A stretch of DNA of 64,000 nucleotides from Pseudoalteromonas tunicata (GCF_002310815.1 NZ_CP011032.1:1156001-1220000), one strand, 5' to 3'. Positions 48,462-60,560 are shown, counted from the first letter of the stretch. Translations and numbers: made by a program. The notes: generated by a model not told the origin, from the letters alone.

Positions 48462-48592
48462 GCTTATTCCTATTCAATAATAAAAAGTCGACGATCATTT
48501 TATCTTAGTTAAGAGTAATTCACAAAGGTATAGAGCATCGGCGGGGGAGGTGATAATATAACTACTTAGCCTAAAAAAAGGATAGTTAATCA

Positions 48593-49972
48593 ATGGTACA
48601 AATATACAACACACTTACCCGTCAAAAAGAACAATTCAAACCAATGGTTGCTGGTAAAATCAGCATGTATGTGTGCGGTATTACCATTTATGATTATTGC
48701 CATGTCGGCCATGCGCGCACTTATGTTTCTTTTGATGTGATGAATCGCTATTTTCGCCATTTAGGGTATGACGTGACTTATGTGCGAAATATTACTGATG
48801 TCGATGATAAAATTATTAAGCGTGCCCATGAAAATAATGAAGAAATTAATGATTTAACCGTGCGTATGACTAAGGCAATGCATGAAGATTTTAATGCATT
48901 AAACATGCTCCCGGCTGATATTGAGCCAACAGTAACGGGTCACATACCAGAAATTATTACGATGGTTGAGCGTTTAATCGAAAAAGGTCATGCTTACATT
49001 GCTGGTAACGGCGATGTATTATTTGATGTGTCAACCTTTGCAGCTTATGGCGCATTGTCACAACAAGACCTCTCGATGCTCCAAGCGGGTGCTCGTGTTG
49101 AAGTGGATATGGGCAAAGATGATCCACTTGATTTTGTTTTGTGGAAAAAAGCGAAACCAGAAGAACCAAGTTGGGGATCGCCATGGGGAGCAGGTCGCCC
49201 AGGTTGGCACATTGAATGCTCGGCCATGAGTTCAAAACATTTGGGTGATCATTTTGATATTCATGGTGGCGGCTCGGATTTACAATTTCCCCATCATGAA
49301 AATGAAATTGCTCAATCATGCTGTGCATCAGGTCAAAAATATGTAAATACGTGGATCCACACCGGTATGGTGCAAGTTAATAAAGAAAAAATGTCAAAGT
49401 CACTGAATAACTTTTTTACCGTACGTGAAGTATTAAAACAATATGACCGTGAAACAGTGCGCTTTTTCTTAATTAATGGCCATTACCGCAGTCAGCTTAA
49501 TTATTCACAGGAAAATTTAGATCAAGCTCGTTCGTCATTAGAGCGTATTTATACGGCTTTACGTGGTGTGACACCTACACCTGTCGATTTGGCTGCTAAC
49601 GAATATGTGGCAAAATTTCGCCAAGCAATGAATGATGATTTTAATACACCAGAAGCGTTACCTGTTGTATTTGAGTTAGCGAAAGAAATAAATCGAGTTA
49701 AAGATTCCGACAGTTCGAAAGCTGCAGAGTTAGCGTTTGTTCTTAAAGCAATTACCGAAGTACTAGGGATTGCTCAGCAAGAACCTGAGAGCTTTTTACA
49801 AGGTAATCAAGACGAAGATGAAGTGGCGCAAATCGAAGCCTTAATTGCACAGCGTAACCAAGCGCGCGCCGATAAAAATTGGGCGCTTGCTGACGATGCT
49901 CGCGATAAATTAAATGCGATGAATATCATACTCGAAGACAGTGCTGGAAAAACAACTTGGCGCAAAGCGTAA
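48593..49972 (+). CDS. cysS: Cysteinyl-tRNA synthetase
   Basis: A 459-residue class I synthetase. The HIGH-like motif is HVGHARTY (following zinc ligand C28 in [16 protein letters not shown], split as YVCG and DYCHVGHA). Further zinc ligands are in WHIECSAMS and [11 protein letters not shown], and the KMSKS motif is [10 protein letters not shown]. Length equals the E. coli protein (461). AAAAAAGGATAG precedes the ATG. A bidirectional terminator separates it from the convergent folD. Confidence 0.96.
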   Translation: MVQIYNTLTRQKEQFKPMVAGKISMYVCGITIYDYCHVGHARTYVSFDVMNRYFRHLGYDVTYVRNITDVDDKIIKRAHENNEEINDLTVRMTKAMHEDFNALNMLPADIEPTVTGHIPEIITMVERLIEKGHAYIAGNGDVLFDVSTFAAYGALSQQDLSMLQAGARVEVDMGKDDPLDFVLWKKAKPEEPSWGSPWGAGRPGWHIECSAMSSKHLGDHFDIHGGGSDLQFPHHENEIAQSCCASGQKYVNTWIHTGMVQVNKEKMSKSLNNFFTVREVLKQYDRETVRFFLINGHYRSQLNYSQENLDQARSSLERIYTALRGVTPTPVDLAANEYVAKFRQAMNDDFNTPEALPVVFELAKEINRVKDSDSSKAAELAFVLKAITEVLGIAQQEPESFLQGNQDEDEVAQIEALIAQRNQARADKNWALADDARDKLNAMNIILEDSAGKTTWRKA

Positions 49973-49990
49973 TACAGCGTCAAAGCAATA

Positions 49991-50017
49991 AAAAAACCGC
50001 TTAAATGCGGTTTTTTT
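49991..50017. terminator. Bidirectional terminator between cysS and folD
   Basis: AAAAAACCGC, loop TTAAAT and GCGGTTTTTTT; A and T runs flank the stem on both sides, serving the two convergent genes. Confidence 0.88.
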
Positions 50018-50046
50018 ATTGCAAAAAAAGCTCAATTAAAATTGAA

Positions 50047-50901
50047 TTAACTGTGGTATTTTTCGCAGGCCTCGAGGGTATTTTCAATCAAGCTAGCAAC
50101 AGTCATAGGACCTACGCCACCAGGCACTGGAGTAATAAAACTTGCACGTTGCTCCGCGACATCATAGGCCACATCACCTACTAATTTACCGTCTTCAAGG
50201 CGATTAATCCCAACATCAATCACAATGGCACCTTCTTTAATCCACTCGCCTGGAATAAAAGCAGGCTTGCCGACGGCAACCACAACCAGATCTGCGCGAC
50301 GAACATGTTGCTCAAGATTTTGAGTGAATTTATGACAAATAGTTGTTGTACAGCCAGCAAGAAGTAATTCAAGCGCCATTGGACGACCAACAATATTTGA
50401 CGCACCAACAACAACCGCATCCATTCCTTTATAACGCACACCCGTTGAATCGAGTAAAGTGATAATCCCTTTTGGAGTACATGGTCGAAGTGCTGGCATT
50501 CGTTGTGCCAAACGGCCAATATTATAAGGATGAAAGCCATCAACATCTTTTAAAGGGGTAATACGTTCTAAGATTTTCTCTGCGTTTAATCCTGCAGGTA
50601 AAGGTAGTTGTACTAAAATACCATCTACTTCAGGATCATTATTAAGCGTATCAACCAAGGTGAGTAATTCAGTTTCAGAGGTGTCGCCTGGTAAATCGTA
50701 AGATTTTGAAACAAAGCCAACTTCTTCACACGCTTTACGTTTAGAACCCACATAAACTTGTGACGCGGGATCTGCGCCGACTAATACTACAGCTAAACCT
50801 GGAGCACGAAGTCCCTCTGCGATACGTTGTTCGACTCGATGTGCAACAGATGTTCGAACCTGTTTAGCAATTGCCTTACCATCAATGATATTTGCCGTCA
50901 T
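50047..50901 (-). CDS. folD: Methylenetetrahydrofolate dehydrogenase/cyclohydrolase
   Basis: A 284-residue bifunctional enzyme interconverting 5,10-methylene-THF and 10-formyl-THF. Signature blocks are [20 protein letters not shown] (catalytic lysine), [29 protein letters not shown] for NADP binding, and [17 protein letters not shown]. Length equals the E. coli enzyme (288). The gene points away from the tRNA cluster. An adjacent tRNA array downstream of folD and upstream of tig is usual in Alteromonadales. Confidence 0.95.
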   Translation of the reverse strand: MTANIIDGKAIAKQVRTSVAHRVEQRIAEGLRAPGLAVVLVGADPASQVYVGSKRKACEEVGFVSKSYDLPGDTSETELLTLVDTLNNDPEVDGILVQLPLPAGLNAEKILERITPLKDVDGFHPYNIGRLAQRMPALRPCTPKGIITLLDSTGVRYKGMDAVVVGASNIVGRPMALELLLAGCTTTICHKFTQNLEQHVRRADLVVVAVGKPAFIPGEWIKEGAIVIDVGINRLEDGKLVGDVAYDVAEQRASFITPVPGGVGPMTVASLIENTLEACEKYHS

Positions 50902-51082
50902 GGTTGACCTTTTAGATTTGGGGTTAATACTAGAGCGAATTATATTTTCTCACGAATCCAGTGAAGCGCCAAGTTAGCATTATGGGATATCGAAGGTTTT
51001 GTTGTTAAAATCAACAAAATCAATAAAAAACCGACAAGCCGCTGTAAAAATAAGCACTTGAACGTTTTTATTTAAAAAGTGT

Positions 51083-51111
51083 TTGACGCCAATCGGTCAA
51101 ATCACTATTAT
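51083..51111 (+). promoter_or_regulatory. Promoter of the tRNA cluster
   Basis: TTGACG (51083-51088), a 17-base spacer, then TATTAT (51106-51111), followed by a GC-rich discriminator GCACCCC, as expected for a growth-rate-controlled stable RNA promoter. It lies 47 bases before the first tRNA. Confidence 0.8.
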
Positions 51112-51158
51112 GCACCCCGTTGTCAACGAGGTTCTCCTCTAGATAACAATAGAAGTAT

Positions 51159-51235
<77 letters not shown>

Positions 51236-51257
51236 CTTAGCACTTGCGAAGTAAGAT

Positions 51258-51334
<77 letters not shown>

Positions 51335-51350
51335 TTTTTTTTTGTGTAGC

Positions 51351-51427
51351 GGTGACTGTAGCTCAGTTGGTAGAGCCCCGGATTGTGATTCCGGTTGTCG
51401 TGGGTTCGATCCCCATCAGCCACCCCA
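51351..51427 (+). tRNA. tRNA-His (GTG)
   Basis: 77 nt including the extra G at -1 typical of tRNA-His and encoded CCA; anticodon loop TTGTGAT. Acceptor strands GTGACTG and CAGCCAC leave an A-C mismatch at pair 4-69. Confidence 0.96.
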
Positions 51428-51455
51428 TTCACACAACGTGTAAAAATAAAGATTT

Positions 51456-51532
<77 letters not shown>

Positions 51533-51556
51533 CTCTTTATTGCACATTCTTTAAGT

Positions 51557-51633
<77 letters not shown>

Positions 51634-51656
51634 TCTTAAAAAAGCAATACACTCAT

Positions 51657-51733
<77 letters not shown>

Positions 51734-51756
51734 TCTTAAAAAAGCAATACACTCAT

Positions 51757-51833
<77 letters not shown>

Positions 51834-51926
51834 TCAATTTAATGCCAAAACTACTTATAACACCTCAAATAAAACTCTTATTTTTCATATCCATACCTCA
51901 GCACTGTAATTATTTAATTCCTATAC

Positions 51927-51954
51927 TCGACTAAACAAAATATTGCGTTATAAT
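51927..51954 (+). promoter_or_regulatory. Likely promoter of tig
   Basis: TATAAT (51949-51954) is a perfect -10; TCGACT (51927-51932) 16 bases upstream is a moderate -35. This would give a leader of about 105 bases before the tig ATG. Confidence 0.55.
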
Positions 51955-52066
51955 GCCGCGTCTATAGGTTTAATAAGAATGCGTCCATAGGGCGTGAGCA
52001 CAATGCTTGTCATTGTGTCTTAAGGAAGGCGTTACAACGCCAAAAATACAAAGATTGAGGTAAATC

Positions 52067-53371
52067 ATGCAAGTTTCTGTTGAGACGACTCAGGGCCTTG
52101 AGCGCCGCCTGACTATCACTGTTCCAGCTGCGAACATTGACTCTGAAGTAAAAAAACGCTTACAACAACTATCAAGAACTCAACGCATTGATGGTTTCCG
52201 TCCTGGTAAAGTACCAGTGTCAATCATTAACAAGCGTTACGGCACAGCAGTTCGTCAAGAAGTTGCTGGTGAATTAATGCAACGTAAATATTACGAAGCA
52301 GTAATCGCAGAGAAATTAAACCCAGCAGGTGCACCAACTTTCGCACCAGGCGCTTTAGATGCTGGTAAAGATTTAGAATTCGTTGCAACTTTTGAAGTAT
52401 TCCCAGAAGTTGAATTAAAAGATTTAGAAAAAATCAATGTTGAAAAGCCAGTTGTTGAAGTGACTGACGCTGATCTTGCTAAAATGTTAGAAACATTACG
52501 CAAGCAACATGCTACATGGGCTGATTCAGATGCTGTGGCAGCTGAAGGCAACCGTGTAACAATCGATTTTGTTGGTACTATCGATGGCGAAGAGTTTGAA
52601 GGTGGCAAAGCTGAAGCTTTCCCATTAGAACTTGGTCAAGGTCGTATGATCCCAGGTTTTGAAGATAACATCCTTGGTAAAAAAGCGGGCGAAGTTGTAG
52701 TTGCAGATGTAACTTTCCCTGAAGAATACCATGCTGAAAATTTAAAAGGTAAAGCTGCTCAATTCACAATTACAGTTCAAAAAGTTGAAGTTCAACAATT
52801 ACCTGAGCTTAATGATGAATTCGCTACATTATTTGGTGTTGCTGAAGGCGGTGTTGATGCGCTTAAAGCTGAAGTTAAACGTAATATGACACGTGAACTT
52901 GAGCAAGCAATCAAAGGTAAAGTGAAAGAGCAAGTGATCGCTGGTTTACTTGAAACTAACCAAGTTGATGCACCATCAGCGCTTGTTTCACAAGAAATTG
53001 ATGCACTTCGTCAACAAGCAGTACAACGTTTTGGCGGCAACGCACAAAACATGCCTGAGCTACCGGCTGAATTGTTCCATGAGCAAGCCGCTAAGCGTGT
53101 TAAAACAGGTTTATTGCTAGGTCAAGTAATCAAAGCAAATGAAATCAAAGTTGATGATGCGAAAGTTGAAGCGTTAATTGCAACTGTGGCTTCTGCTTAT
53201 GAAGATCCAACTGAAGTTGTAGAGTACTACAAATCAAACGCACAATTAATGCAACAAATGCAAAACGTAGCAATGGAAGAGCAAGCAATCGAAGCTATCC
53301 TAGCAAACGCAACAGTTGCAGAAGTAACCGCGGCATTTGATGAGATCATGAATCCGCAAGCAGCACAATAA
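52067..53371 (+). CDS. tig: Trigger factor, ribosome-associated chaperone
   Basis: A 434-residue chaperone that meets nascent chains at the ribosome exit tunnel. The N-terminal ribosome-binding domain has the loop GFRPGKVP (about 44-51); the FKBP-type prolyl isomerase domain (about 160-245) contains [15 protein letters not shown] and [10 protein letters not shown]; the C-terminal helical domain follows. Length equals the E. coli protein (432). It heads the conserved tig-clpP-clpX-lon-hupB-ppiD block. A terminator hairpin ends it. Confidence 0.96.
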   Translation: MQVSVETTQGLERRLTITVPAANIDSEVKKRLQQLSRTQRIDGFRPGKVPVSIINKRYGTAVRQEVAGELMQRKYYEAVIAEKLNPAGAPTFAPGALDAGKDLEFVATFEVFPEVELKDLEKINVEKPVVEVTDADLAKMLETLRKQHATWADSDAVAAEGNRVTIDFVGTIDGEEFEGGKAEAFPLELGQGRMIPGFEDNILGKKAGEVVVADVTFPEEYHAENLKGKAAQFTITVQKVEVQQLPELNDEFATLFGVAEGGVDALKAEVKRNMTRELEQAIKGKVKEQVIAGLLETNQVDAPSALVSQEIDALRQQAVQRFGGNAQNMPELPAELFHEQAAKRVKTGLLLGQVIKANEIKVDDAKVEALIATVASAYEDPTEVVEYYKSNAQLMQQMQNVAMEEQAIEAILANATVAEVTAAFDEIMNPQAAQ

Positions 53372-53400
53372 GTCATTGACTTAAAACTCTGCAAAAGTTT

Positions 53401-53448
53401 AAATGGCTCGTGTATCACTAAATTGTTAGTGTTACCCGGGCCATTTTA
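53401..53448 (+). terminator. Terminator between tig and clpP
   Basis: AAATGGC (53401-53407) pairs with GCCATTT (53440-53446), with an inner ACTAA/TTAGT stem. The T run is short (TTTT), so termination may be partial. Confidence 0.6.
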
Positions 53449-53493
53449 CTATCAATGGTATTACCCTTTAAGCGAATACGGAAATCTATAATA

Positions 53494-54111
53494 ATGTTTA
53501 ATAGTGTGACAGATCCCCTAAACGCATTAGTCCCTATGGTCGTTGAACAAACTGCTAAAGGTGAGCGCTCATATGATATTTATTCGCGACTACTAAAAGA
53601 GCGCGTCATCTTTTTGACTGGGCAAGTTGAAGACCACATGGCGAACTTAATTGTGGCGCAATTATTGTTTTTAGAGTCAGAAAACCCTGAAAAAGATATC
53701 TTTATTTATATCAATTCACCTGGTGGCTCCGTCACTGCGGGTATGGCAATTTATGATACGATGAACTTCATTAAACCTAATGTAAGTACAGTGTGTATGG
53801 GCCAAGCTGCAAGTATGGGCGCATTTTTGTTATCAGGTGGCACAAAAGGCAAACGTTTCTGTTTACCTAATTCTCGTGTAATGATCCATCAACCATTAGG
53901 TGGCTTCCAAGGTCAGGCTTCTGATTTTGAAATTCATGCACGTGAAATTTTATCAATCAAAGATAAATTAAATCGTTTACTTGCAGAGCACACAGGCCAA
54001 CCAATTGAAGTTATTTCACGCGATACTGATCGTGATAATTTCATGAGCGGTGCACAAGCAGTTGAATATGGCATAGTTGATGCTGTATTAACGCAACGTG
54101 ATTTAAAGTAA
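53494..54111 (+). CDS. clpP: ATP-dependent Clp protease proteolytic subunit
   Basis: A 205-residue serine protease forming the 14-mer chamber used by ClpX. Counting from ATG 53494, the catalytic residues are S107 ([11 protein letters not shown]) and H132 (MIHQPLGG), with an aspartate near 181. The start at 53494 ([20 protein letters not shown]) is preferred over an earlier ATG at 53455 because it gives the normal family length and propeptide, though its ribosome-binding site is modest. It lies 62 bases before clpX. Confidence 0.94.
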   Translation: MFNSVTDPLNALVPMVVEQTAKGERSYDIYSRLLKERVIFLTGQVEDHMANLIVAQLLFLESENPEKDIFIYINSPGGSVTAGMAIYDTMNFIKPNVSTVCMGQAASMGAFLLSGGTKGKRFCLPNSRVMIHQPLGGFQGQASDFEIHAREILSIKDKLNRLLAEHTGQPIEVISRDTDRDNFMSGAQAVEYGIVDAVLTQRDLK

Positions 54112-54173
54112 GTTTGTTAACCAGACTATTTACTGCTATAGCAGTAGTAAATAGTAACGAAAGAGGTAGCTTA

Positions 54174-55457
54174 ATGTCCGATAATCGTACTGACGGCGAC
54201 AAGAGCAGCAAGCTGTTATATTGCTCCTTCTGTGGTAAAAGCCAACATGAGGTACGCAAATTAATCGCTGGCCCTTCGGTCTATATTTGTGATGAATGTG
54301 TTGAATTATGCAATGACATCATCAGGGAAGAGATCAAAGACATCGCACCTAAAACCAGTGCGGCTGAAAAATTGCCGGTACCAAAAGAAATTCGCGCTCA
54401 TTTAGATGATTATGTAATTGGCCAAGACCATGCCAAAAAAGTGTTATCGGTTGCGGTTTATAATCATTATAAGCGTTTAAAAAACCAAGATAAATCATCA
54501 AATATTGAACTTGGAAAAAGTAATATATTACTGATTGGCCCTACAGGAAGTGGTAAAACCCTTCTTGCAGAAACAATGGCTAAATTACTTGATGTTCCAT
54601 TTACAATGGCTGATGCCACTACATTAACCGAAGCGGGTTATGTAGGTGAAGATGTAGAAAACATTATCCAAAAGCTGTTACAAAAATGCGATTATGACGT
54701 TGAAAAAGCACAGCGCGGAATTGTTTATATCGATGAAATTGATAAAATTTCTCGTAAATCAGACAACCCGTCAATCACCCGAGATGTTTCTGGTGAAGGT
54801 GTACAACAAGCATTATTAAAGCTGATTGAAGGCACTGTGGCATCAGTACCGCCTCAAGGTGGTCGTAAACATCCACAACAAGAGTTTTTGCAGGTTGATA
54901 CCTCTAAAATCTTGTTTATTTGTGGTGGTGCGTTTGCAGGTCTTGATAAAGTTATCGAGCAACGAAGCACTAAAAATACAGGTATTGGATTTGGTGTTGA
55001 TGTTAAGTCATCTGCAGCAGGTCGAAGCATTAGTGAATCATTCAAAGATGTTGAACCAGAAGATTTGGTTAAATACGGCTTAATTCCAGAATTTATTGGC
55101 CGTTTACCCGTCGTTGCAACGCTTACTGAGCTTGATGAAGCAGCACTTGTACAGATTTTGAATGAACCAAAAAATGCCCTTACTAAACAATATGGCGCCC
55201 TTTTCAAAATGGAAAATGTGGAGCTTGAGTTTAGAGATGATGCACTGTTAGCAATTGCTAAAAAAGCAATGGATCGTAAAACTGGCGCACGTGGACTTCG
55301 TTCAATAGTTGAGGGTGTTTTACTCGAAACGATGTACGAGTTACCTTCAATGGAAGATGTTTCAAAAGTTGTTATTGATGAAACAGTCATTAAAGGTGAG
55401 TCAGATCCAATTCTCATTTATGAAAATAGTCATCAAGATAAAGCGGTTTCCGAATAA
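54174..55457 (+). CDS. clpX: ClpX, AAA+ unfoldase of the Clp protease
   Basis: A 427-residue unfoldase that feeds tagged substrates, including ssrA-tagged proteins, to ClpP. The N-terminal C4 zinc domain ([11 protein letters not shown]...ICDECVELC) is followed by Walker A GPTGSGKT, Walker [11 protein letters not shown] and the IGF-like loop region (GIGFGVDV) that docks ClpP. Start ATG 54174 ([12 protein letters not shown]) is chosen over 54114 because GAAAGAGG precedes it and length fits the family. A strong terminator follows. Confidence 0.96.
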   Translation: MSDNRTDGDKSSKLLYCSFCGKSQHEVRKLIAGPSVYICDECVELCNDIIREEIKDIAPKTSAAEKLPVPKEIRAHLDDYVIGQDHAKKVLSVAVYNHYKRLKNQDKSSNIELGKSNILLIGPTGSGKTLLAETMAKLLDVPFTMADATTLTEAGYVGEDVENIIQKLLQKCDYDVEKAQRGIVYIDEIDKISRKSDNPSITRDVSGEGVQQALLKLIEGTVASVPPQGGRKHPQQEFLQVDTSKILFICGGAFAGLDKVIEQRSTKNTGIGFGVDVKSSAAGRSISESFKDVEPEDLVKYGLIPEFIGRLPVVATLTELDEAALVQILNEPKNALTKQYGALFKMENVELEFRDDALLAIAKKAMDRKTGARGLRSIVEGVLLETMYELPSMEDVSKVVIDETVIKGESDPILIYENSHQDKAVSE

Positions 55458-55475
55458 ATTGTTTTATTATTAATC

Positions 55476-55502
55476 AAAAAGGAGCCCAAAGGCTCCTTTT
55501 TT
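55476..55502 (+). terminator. Rho-independent terminator after clpX
   Basis: AAAAAGGAGCC, loop CAAA and GGCTCCTTTTTT form a strong stem with six T. Confidence 0.9.
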
Positions 55503-55511
55503 AATAAAATC

Positions 55512-55540
55512 GTTGATCTTTACTGGAAATATCCCCATAT
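55512..55540 (+). promoter_or_regulatory. Sigma-32 heat-shock promoter of lon
   Basis: CCCCATAT (55533-55540) is a perfect match to the sigma-32 -10 consensus CCCCATNT. GTTGATC (55512-55518) is a reasonable -35 (consensus CTTGAAA) at 14 bases, the preferred spacing. It lies 44 bases before the lon ATG. Confidence 0.72.
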
Positions 55541-55584
55541 ACTCCAGTAGTCTTAATTTTAAATCAAAGTACTAGAGAATAATA

Positions 55585-57945
55585 ATGACGCTTGAACGTA
55601 CGGATTGTGTCGAAATTCCAGTGTTAGCATTGCGGGATGTAGTGGTATATCCACACATGGTCATTCCGTTATTTGTTGGCCGCGAGAAATCCATCAAATG
55701 CCTTGAAGCAGCGATGGAAAACGACAAACAGATTTTTTTAGTTGCACAAAAAGATGCAGCAATCGATGAGCCTGAAAGTCAGGACGTGTTTGATGTCGGC
55801 ACTATAGCGACCATTTTACAGTTACTAAAGTTACCTGACGGTACTGTAAAGGTGTTAGTGGAAGGTACTCAGCGCGCTAAAATTAATAAATTCACCCAAA
55901 CAGACGCCTTTTTTATGGCGGATGTGCAGTTTTTAGTATCGAGTGATATTCCAGAGCAAGAGCAAGATATCTTTGTTCGTAGTGCGATTAGCCAGTTCGA
56001 AGGATACGTTAAACTCAATAAAAAAATCCCACCAGAAGTCCTAACGTCGGTTTCAGCAATTGATGAGCCCGCTCGTTTAGCTGACACTATGGCGGCTCAT
56101 ATGCCTCTAAAAGTACCTGAAAAGCAAAAAGTACTTGAGATTGCCAATGTGACCGACCGCCTTGAGTATTTAATGGCGGTGATGGAAGGTGAAATCGACT
56201 TATTACAAGTTGAGAAAAAAATTCGTTCACGCGTCAAAAAGCAAATGGAAAAAAGCCAGCGTGAGTACTATTTGAATGAGCAAATGAAAGCCATTCAAAA
56301 AGAACTCGGTGAGCTTGATGAAGTACCTGATGAATTTGAAACGCTGAATAAGAAAATTGAAGAAGCTGGTATGCCGGTCGAAGCAGCGGCTAAAACTCGG
56401 ACAGAACTCAATAAATTAAAAATGATGTCTCCTATGTCGGCCGAGGCGACCGTTGTGCGCTCTTATATCGACTGGATGATAGGTGCTCCATGGAAAAAAC
56501 GCTCTAAAGTCAAAAAAGATTTAGCAGCAGCGCAAGAAGTGCTTGATGCTGATCACTACGGACTTGAAAAAGTAAAAGAGCGTATTATTGAGTATTTAGC
56601 CGTACAACAACGCACAAATAAACTCAAAGGGCCAATTTTATGTTTGGTTGGACCACCAGGTGTAGGTAAAACCTCTTTAGGCCAATCTATCGCTAAATCT
56701 ACAGGCCGTAAGTACATTCGTATGGCGCTGGGTGGTGTGCGTGATGAAGCTGAGATCAGAGGTCACCGCCGTACTTATATTGGTGCTATGCCAGGAAAAA
56801 TCGTACAAAATATGTCAAAAGTAGGAGTGAAAAATCCACTCTTCTTGCTTGATGAGATTGATAAAATGTCATCAGATATGCGCGGTGATCCTGCTTCAGC
56901 ATTATTAGAAGTACTTGATCCAGAGCAAAATACCGCATTTAACGATCATTATCTTGAAGTTGATTATGACCTTTCTGACGTAATGTTTGTTGCTACTTCT
57001 AACAGCTTTAATATTCCAGGGCCGTTGTTAGACCGGATGGAAGTGATCCGTCTTGCAGGTTATACCGAAGATGAAAAGCTAAATATTGCAATGAAGCATT
57101 TAGTTCCAAAGCAGATATCTCGAAATGGTCTTAAAGCGAAAGAAATTGATATTCATGAAAGTGCCATTATTGGCATTATTCGCTATTATACTCGCGAAGC
57201 CGGTGTACGTAGTTTAGAACGTGAAATTTCAAAATTATGCCGAAAAGCAGTGAAAGAGATTTTACTGACTAAAGATTTGAAAAAAGTATCAATTAATCAA
57301 GAAAACTTAGAGACTTATCTAGGTGTTCAGCGTTTTGATTACGGTAAAGCTGAAGGTGATGATCGTATTGGCCAAGTTACCGGACTTGCTTGGACTGAAG
57401 TTGGTGGTGATTTACTCACCATCGAGAGTGCCGTAGTGGTTGGTAAGGGTAAATTGACTTACACCGGCTCTTTGGGCGATGTGATGCAAGAGTCAATTCA
57501 AGCTGCGATGACCGTAGTTAGAAGCCGTGCTGAAAAATTACGTATTAATACCGATTTTCATGAAAAACGCGATATTCACGTTCATGTGCCAGAAGGTGCT
57601 ACGCCAAAAGATGGTCCAAGTGCGGGCATTGCAATGGTAACGTGTTTGGTGTCGAGTTTAACAGGTAATCCTGTACGCTCTGAAGTCGCTATGACTGGTG
57701 AAATAACCTTGCGTGGTGAAGTATTACCAATCGGTGGGCTAAAAGAGAAACTACTCGCAGCACATCGTGGTGGTATTAAAACTGTCATTATTCCAAAAGA
57801 TAATGAAAGAGATTTAAAAGAAATCCCACAAAATGTAATTGAAGGCCTTTCAATCCATCCAGTTAAGTGGATTGATGAGGTACTTGAATTAGCGTTAGTG
57901 CACCCAGTTGATACTTTTTCAATCGAAACTGAAAAAAAAGCATAA
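55585..57945 (+). CDS. lon: Lon ATP-dependent protease
   Basis: A 786-residue soluble AAA+ serine protease. The N-terminal substrate domain (about 10-205) begins with [20 protein letters not shown]. Walker A is GPPGVGKTS and Walker B is FLLDEIDKM. The catalytic dyad is serine in [11 protein letters not shown] and lysine in [12 protein letters not shown]. Length equals the E. coli enzyme (784). It is preceded by a sigma-32-type promoter and followed by hupB after about 215 bases. Confidence 0.97.
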   Translation: MTLERTDCVEIPVLALRDVVVYPHMVIPLFVGREKSIKCLEAAMENDKQIFLVAQKDAAIDEPESQDVFDVGTIATILQLLKLPDGTVKVLVEGTQRAKINKFTQTDAFFMADVQFLVSSDIPEQEQDIFVRSAISQFEGYVKLNKKIPPEVLTSVSAIDEPARLADTMAAHMPLKVPEKQKVLEIANVTDRLEYLMAVMEGEIDLLQVEKKIRSRVKKQMEKSQREYYLNEQMKAIQKELGELDEVPDEFETLNKKIEEAGMPVEAAAKTRTELNKLKMMSPMSAEATVVRSYIDWMIGAPWKKRSKVKKDLAAAQEVLDADHYGLEKVKERIIEYLAVQQRTNKLKGPILCLVGPPGVGKTSLGQSIAKSTGRKYIRMALGGVRDEAEIRGHRRTYIGAMPGKIVQNMSKVGVKNPLFLLDEIDKMSSDMRGDPASALLEVLDPEQNTAFNDHYLEVDYDLSDVMFVATSNSFNIPGPLLDRMEVIRLAGYTEDEKLNIAMKHLVPKQISRNGLKAKEIDIHESAIIGIIRYYTREAGVRSLEREISKLCRKAVKEILLTKDLKKVSINQENLETYLGVQRFDYGKAEGDDRIGQVTGLAWTEVGGDLLTIESAVVVGKGKLTYTGSLGDVMQESIQAAMTVVRSRAEKLRINTDFHEKRDIHVHVPEGATPKDGPSAGIAMVTCLVSSLTGNPVRSEVAMTGEITLRGEVLPIGGLKEKLLAAHRGGIKTVIIPKDNERDLKEIPQNVIEGLSIHPVKWIDEVLELALVHPVDTFSIETEKKA

Positions 57946-58162
57946 AAATCGTTAAAAAAGTGCTGTAAAGGGCTTTTCAAATCGATGATGTATGCTAAGT
58001 TAGGCACTGGTTTTTAAGCCTAGCCCTTGTGGAGCCTAGGCTTACGAAGAATTAGTAATTAGACAGTTGTGTTCTCATAACTTCTATTAAAACAATAAGT
58101 GGCGTTTGTAAAAAATAATAAATCAAACGCTCGCTACAATAACAATGTAAGGGGATGATATT

Positions 58163-58435
58163 GTGAACAAGTCTCAACTAATTGATGAAATCGCTGCAGG
58201 CGCTGATATTTCTAAAGCAGCGGCAGGCCGCGCACTTGATTCATTCATTGATGCAGTAACAACTGCATTAAAAGACGGTGACTCTGTTGCACTAGTAGGT
58301 TTTGGTTCTTTTTCTGTACGTGAGCGCGCAGCTCGTTCAGGTCGCAACCCACAGACTGGTGCTACAATTGAAATCGCAGCTGCTAACATTCCTTCTTTTA
58401 AAGCAGGTAAAGCACTTAAAGACGCAGTAAACTAA
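58163..58435 (+). CDS. hupB: DNA-binding protein HU-beta
   Basis: A 90-residue nucleoid protein from a GTG start with AAGGGGATGA before it. The IHF/HU signature is clear: [42 protein letters not shown] in the arm region, and [12 protein letters not shown] at the end. Proline at the tip of the DNA-inserting arm (RNPQTG) is present. Location between lon and ppiD is the standard gammaproteobacterial context for HU-beta and not HU-alpha. Confidence 0.95.
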   Translation: MNKSQLIDEIAAGADISKAAAGRALDSFIDAVTTALKDGDSVALVGFGSFSVRERAARSGRNPQTGATIEIAAANIPSFKAGKALKDAVN

Positions 58436-58532
58436 TCAGACGTTTATGCGTAAGTTGATGGTATAAGCTGGCTTCATAAAGCTGGCAATTACAAAGCCTT
58501 GGCTAAGTAATTTTGCCTAAAACTTTAAGTAA

Positions 58533-58564
58533 AAAGGCGCATCTGTTAAGATGCGCTTTTTTTA
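58533..58564 (+). terminator. Rho-independent terminator after hupB
   Basis: AAGGCGCATCT, loop GTTA and AGATGCGCTT, followed by a T run. Confidence 0.9.
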
Positions 58565-58599
58565 CATTGCAGTACAGCACAGACTAAAGAGAATTAATA

Positions 58600-60501
58600 A
58601 TGCTAGAGAAAATTAGAGAAGGCTCACAGGGACTTACAGCCAAGATTATTCTTGGTTTAGTCATTTTGTCATTTGCCTTGGCCGGAATTGGCAGCTACTT
58701 AGGGCAAACTACTGAAAAACCTGTAGCTGTAGTGAATGGTCAAAAAATCAGTCAAACAACATTCGCGCGTGCTTATGAAAATGAGCGTAGCCGTTTAGAG
58801 CAACAATTTGGTGAGTATTTTAACCAAATTGCCAGCGATCCCACCTATATGGCACGTGTTCGTGAAGGTGTTATCGACCGCTTAGTGCAACAAGAATTAC
58901 AAACACAGCTAGCGAATGAATTAGGTCTTCGTATTAGTGATGAAGCAATTAAAGAAGAAATTCGCACCTTGCCTTATTTCAATATAGGTGGACAATTCAG
59001 TAATGACCGTTATTTACAGGTCATTCGTCAAATGAATTTCCAACCAGACACTTTCCGTAACTACTTACGTACAGAAATGACTCGTAGCCAATTAGTAACA
59101 GCAGTTGCTGCAAGCGATTTTGCCTTACCAAATGAAATGGTTACAATTTCACAGCTACAAACTCAGGTTCGTGATTTAGATTATGTATTATTGACTGCTG
59201 ATCAAGTTAGCAAAGACATTACCGTCACAGAGCAAGAAATTAGTGACTATTACACGCTTAATCAAAGTCAATTTTTATCACAAGAACAAGTTTCAGTTGA
59301 ATATGTTGAGCTCAATGCTGAAACATTACCTGTAGTTAAAGCCGTTACGGATGATGAGATTTTAGCTCTTTATAATGATAATAAAGCGCAATATGTTGAG
59401 CCTGAGCGTCGCCGTGTTGCCCATATCTTAGTTGACTTAGGTGATGATGAAGCTGCTTCTGAAGCAAAAGCGCAAGATTTATTGGCAAAACTTAAAGCAG
59501 GTGCTGATTTTGCCCAATTAGCTCAATCAGATTCTAGCGATATTGTAAGCGCTGAAAACGGTGGTGATTTAGATTGGATTGATCGTGATATGATGGATCC
59601 TGCATTTGAAGAGGCTGCATTTTCTCTAGCTGCGAAAGGTGATATTTCTGATGTCGTTAAATCTGAATTTGGCTTTCACATCATTAAACTTACCGACCTT
59701 CAAGCTGAACAAATTAAAACACTTGATATGGTAAAAGATGAGCTAACAGCTCGTTTAGAACAAGACCATAAAACAGAGCATTTTTATGAGTTACAAACTC
59801 GCTTAGCTGAACTTGCTTTTGAAGTGGCCGATTCACTTTCTGAAGCGGCGACTGCAGTGGAACAAGAAGTTAAATCAACCGCTTTGTTTAGTCGTTTTGA
59901 TGCTCCAGCGCCTTTAAATGATGCAAAAGTACTTGATGCTGCATTCTCAGTTGAGTTGTTAGAAGATAAAGTAAATTCAGAATTGATTGAACTTGGGAAT
60001 GAACATGTTGTGGTTTTACGTGTAAAAGAGCATAAACCAGCAGCAACTAAAGCATTAGCTGAAGTATCAGATCAAATCAAAGCTGTGTTAGTGAAGCAAA
60101 AAGCTAATGAAGTTAATGCAACACGTGGTGATGAACTTTATGCGAAATTAAGCTCAGGCACTAGCCTAGCTGACTTAGCTGCTGAGCAATCATTACAGGT
60201 TGAGCAAGCACGCGATATTAAACGCAATGCGTATAATTTAGTGCCAGGTTTAGCCAAAGACGTATTCCAAATGGCTCATCCTGTTGATAAGCCTGTTGTT
60301 AATCGTATCACGTTAGCAAATGGTGATGTTGCGCTCGTCTCTTTATTAGCGGTGAAAAACGCACCTGTCACAGAGCTTGATGCCCGTACTAAAGAAAGTA
60401 TTAATGCTGAGCAAATCAATCGTAACTACCTTGTTTTTGTTGATGCCTTAAAGCAACAAGCAGAAGTTAAAGCGGCTGCTGTAGAAGCTGTTACTGAATA
60501 A
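58600..60501 (+). CDS. ppiD: PpiD, periplasmic membrane-anchored chaperone/parvulin
   Basis: A 633-residue protein that helps outer-membrane and exported proteins emerging from the Sec translocon. One N-terminal membrane helix (AKIILGLVILSFALAGIGSYL, about 15-33; split here at AKIILGLVIL and SFALAGIGSYL) anchors it, followed by a SurA_N-like chaperone domain and a parvulin domain (about 265-360: RRVAHILVDLG, GADFAQLAQSDSSD, GGDLDWIDR). The C-terminal helical part completes the chaperone. Length is normal. It follows hupB as in E. coli and ends with a strong terminator. Confidence 0.95.
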   Translation: MLEKIREGSQGLTAKIILGLVILSFALAGIGSYLGQTTEKPVAVVNGQKISQTTFARAYENERSRLEQQFGEYFNQIASDPTYMARVREGVIDRLVQQELQTQLANELGLRISDEAIKEEIRTLPYFNIGGQFSNDRYLQVIRQMNFQPDTFRNYLRTEMTRSQLVTAVAASDFALPNEMVTISQLQTQVRDLDYVLLTADQVSKDITVTEQEISDYYTLNQSQFLSQEQVSVEYVELNAETLPVVKAVTDDEILALYNDNKAQYVEPERRRVAHILVDLGDDEAASEAKAQDLLAKLKAGADFAQLAQSDSSDIVSAENGGDLDWIDRDMMDPAFEEAAFSLAAKGDISDVVKSEFGFHIIKLTDLQAEQIKTLDMVKDELTARLEQDHKTEHFYELQTRLAELAFEVADSLSEAATAVEQEVKSTALFSRFDAPAPLNDAKVLDAAFSVELLEDKVNSELIELGNEHVVVLRVKEHKPAATKALAEVSDQIKAVLVKQKANEVNATRGDELYAKLSSGTSLADLAAEQSLQVEQARDIKRNAYNLVPGLAKDVFQMAHPVDKPVVNRITLANGDVALVSLLAVKNAPVTELDARTKESINAEQINRNYLVFVDALKQQAEVKAAAVEAVTE

Positions 60502-60528
60502 TATTCTTACGATTTAATCTTTTAAAGC

Positions 60529-60560
60529 GAAAGGCCCAATAGTTTATTGGGCCTTTTTTA
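60529..60560 (+). terminator. Rho-independent terminator after ppiD
   Basis: AAAGGCCCAATA, loop GTT and TATTGGGCCTTTTTT form a strong stem. Confidence 0.9.
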
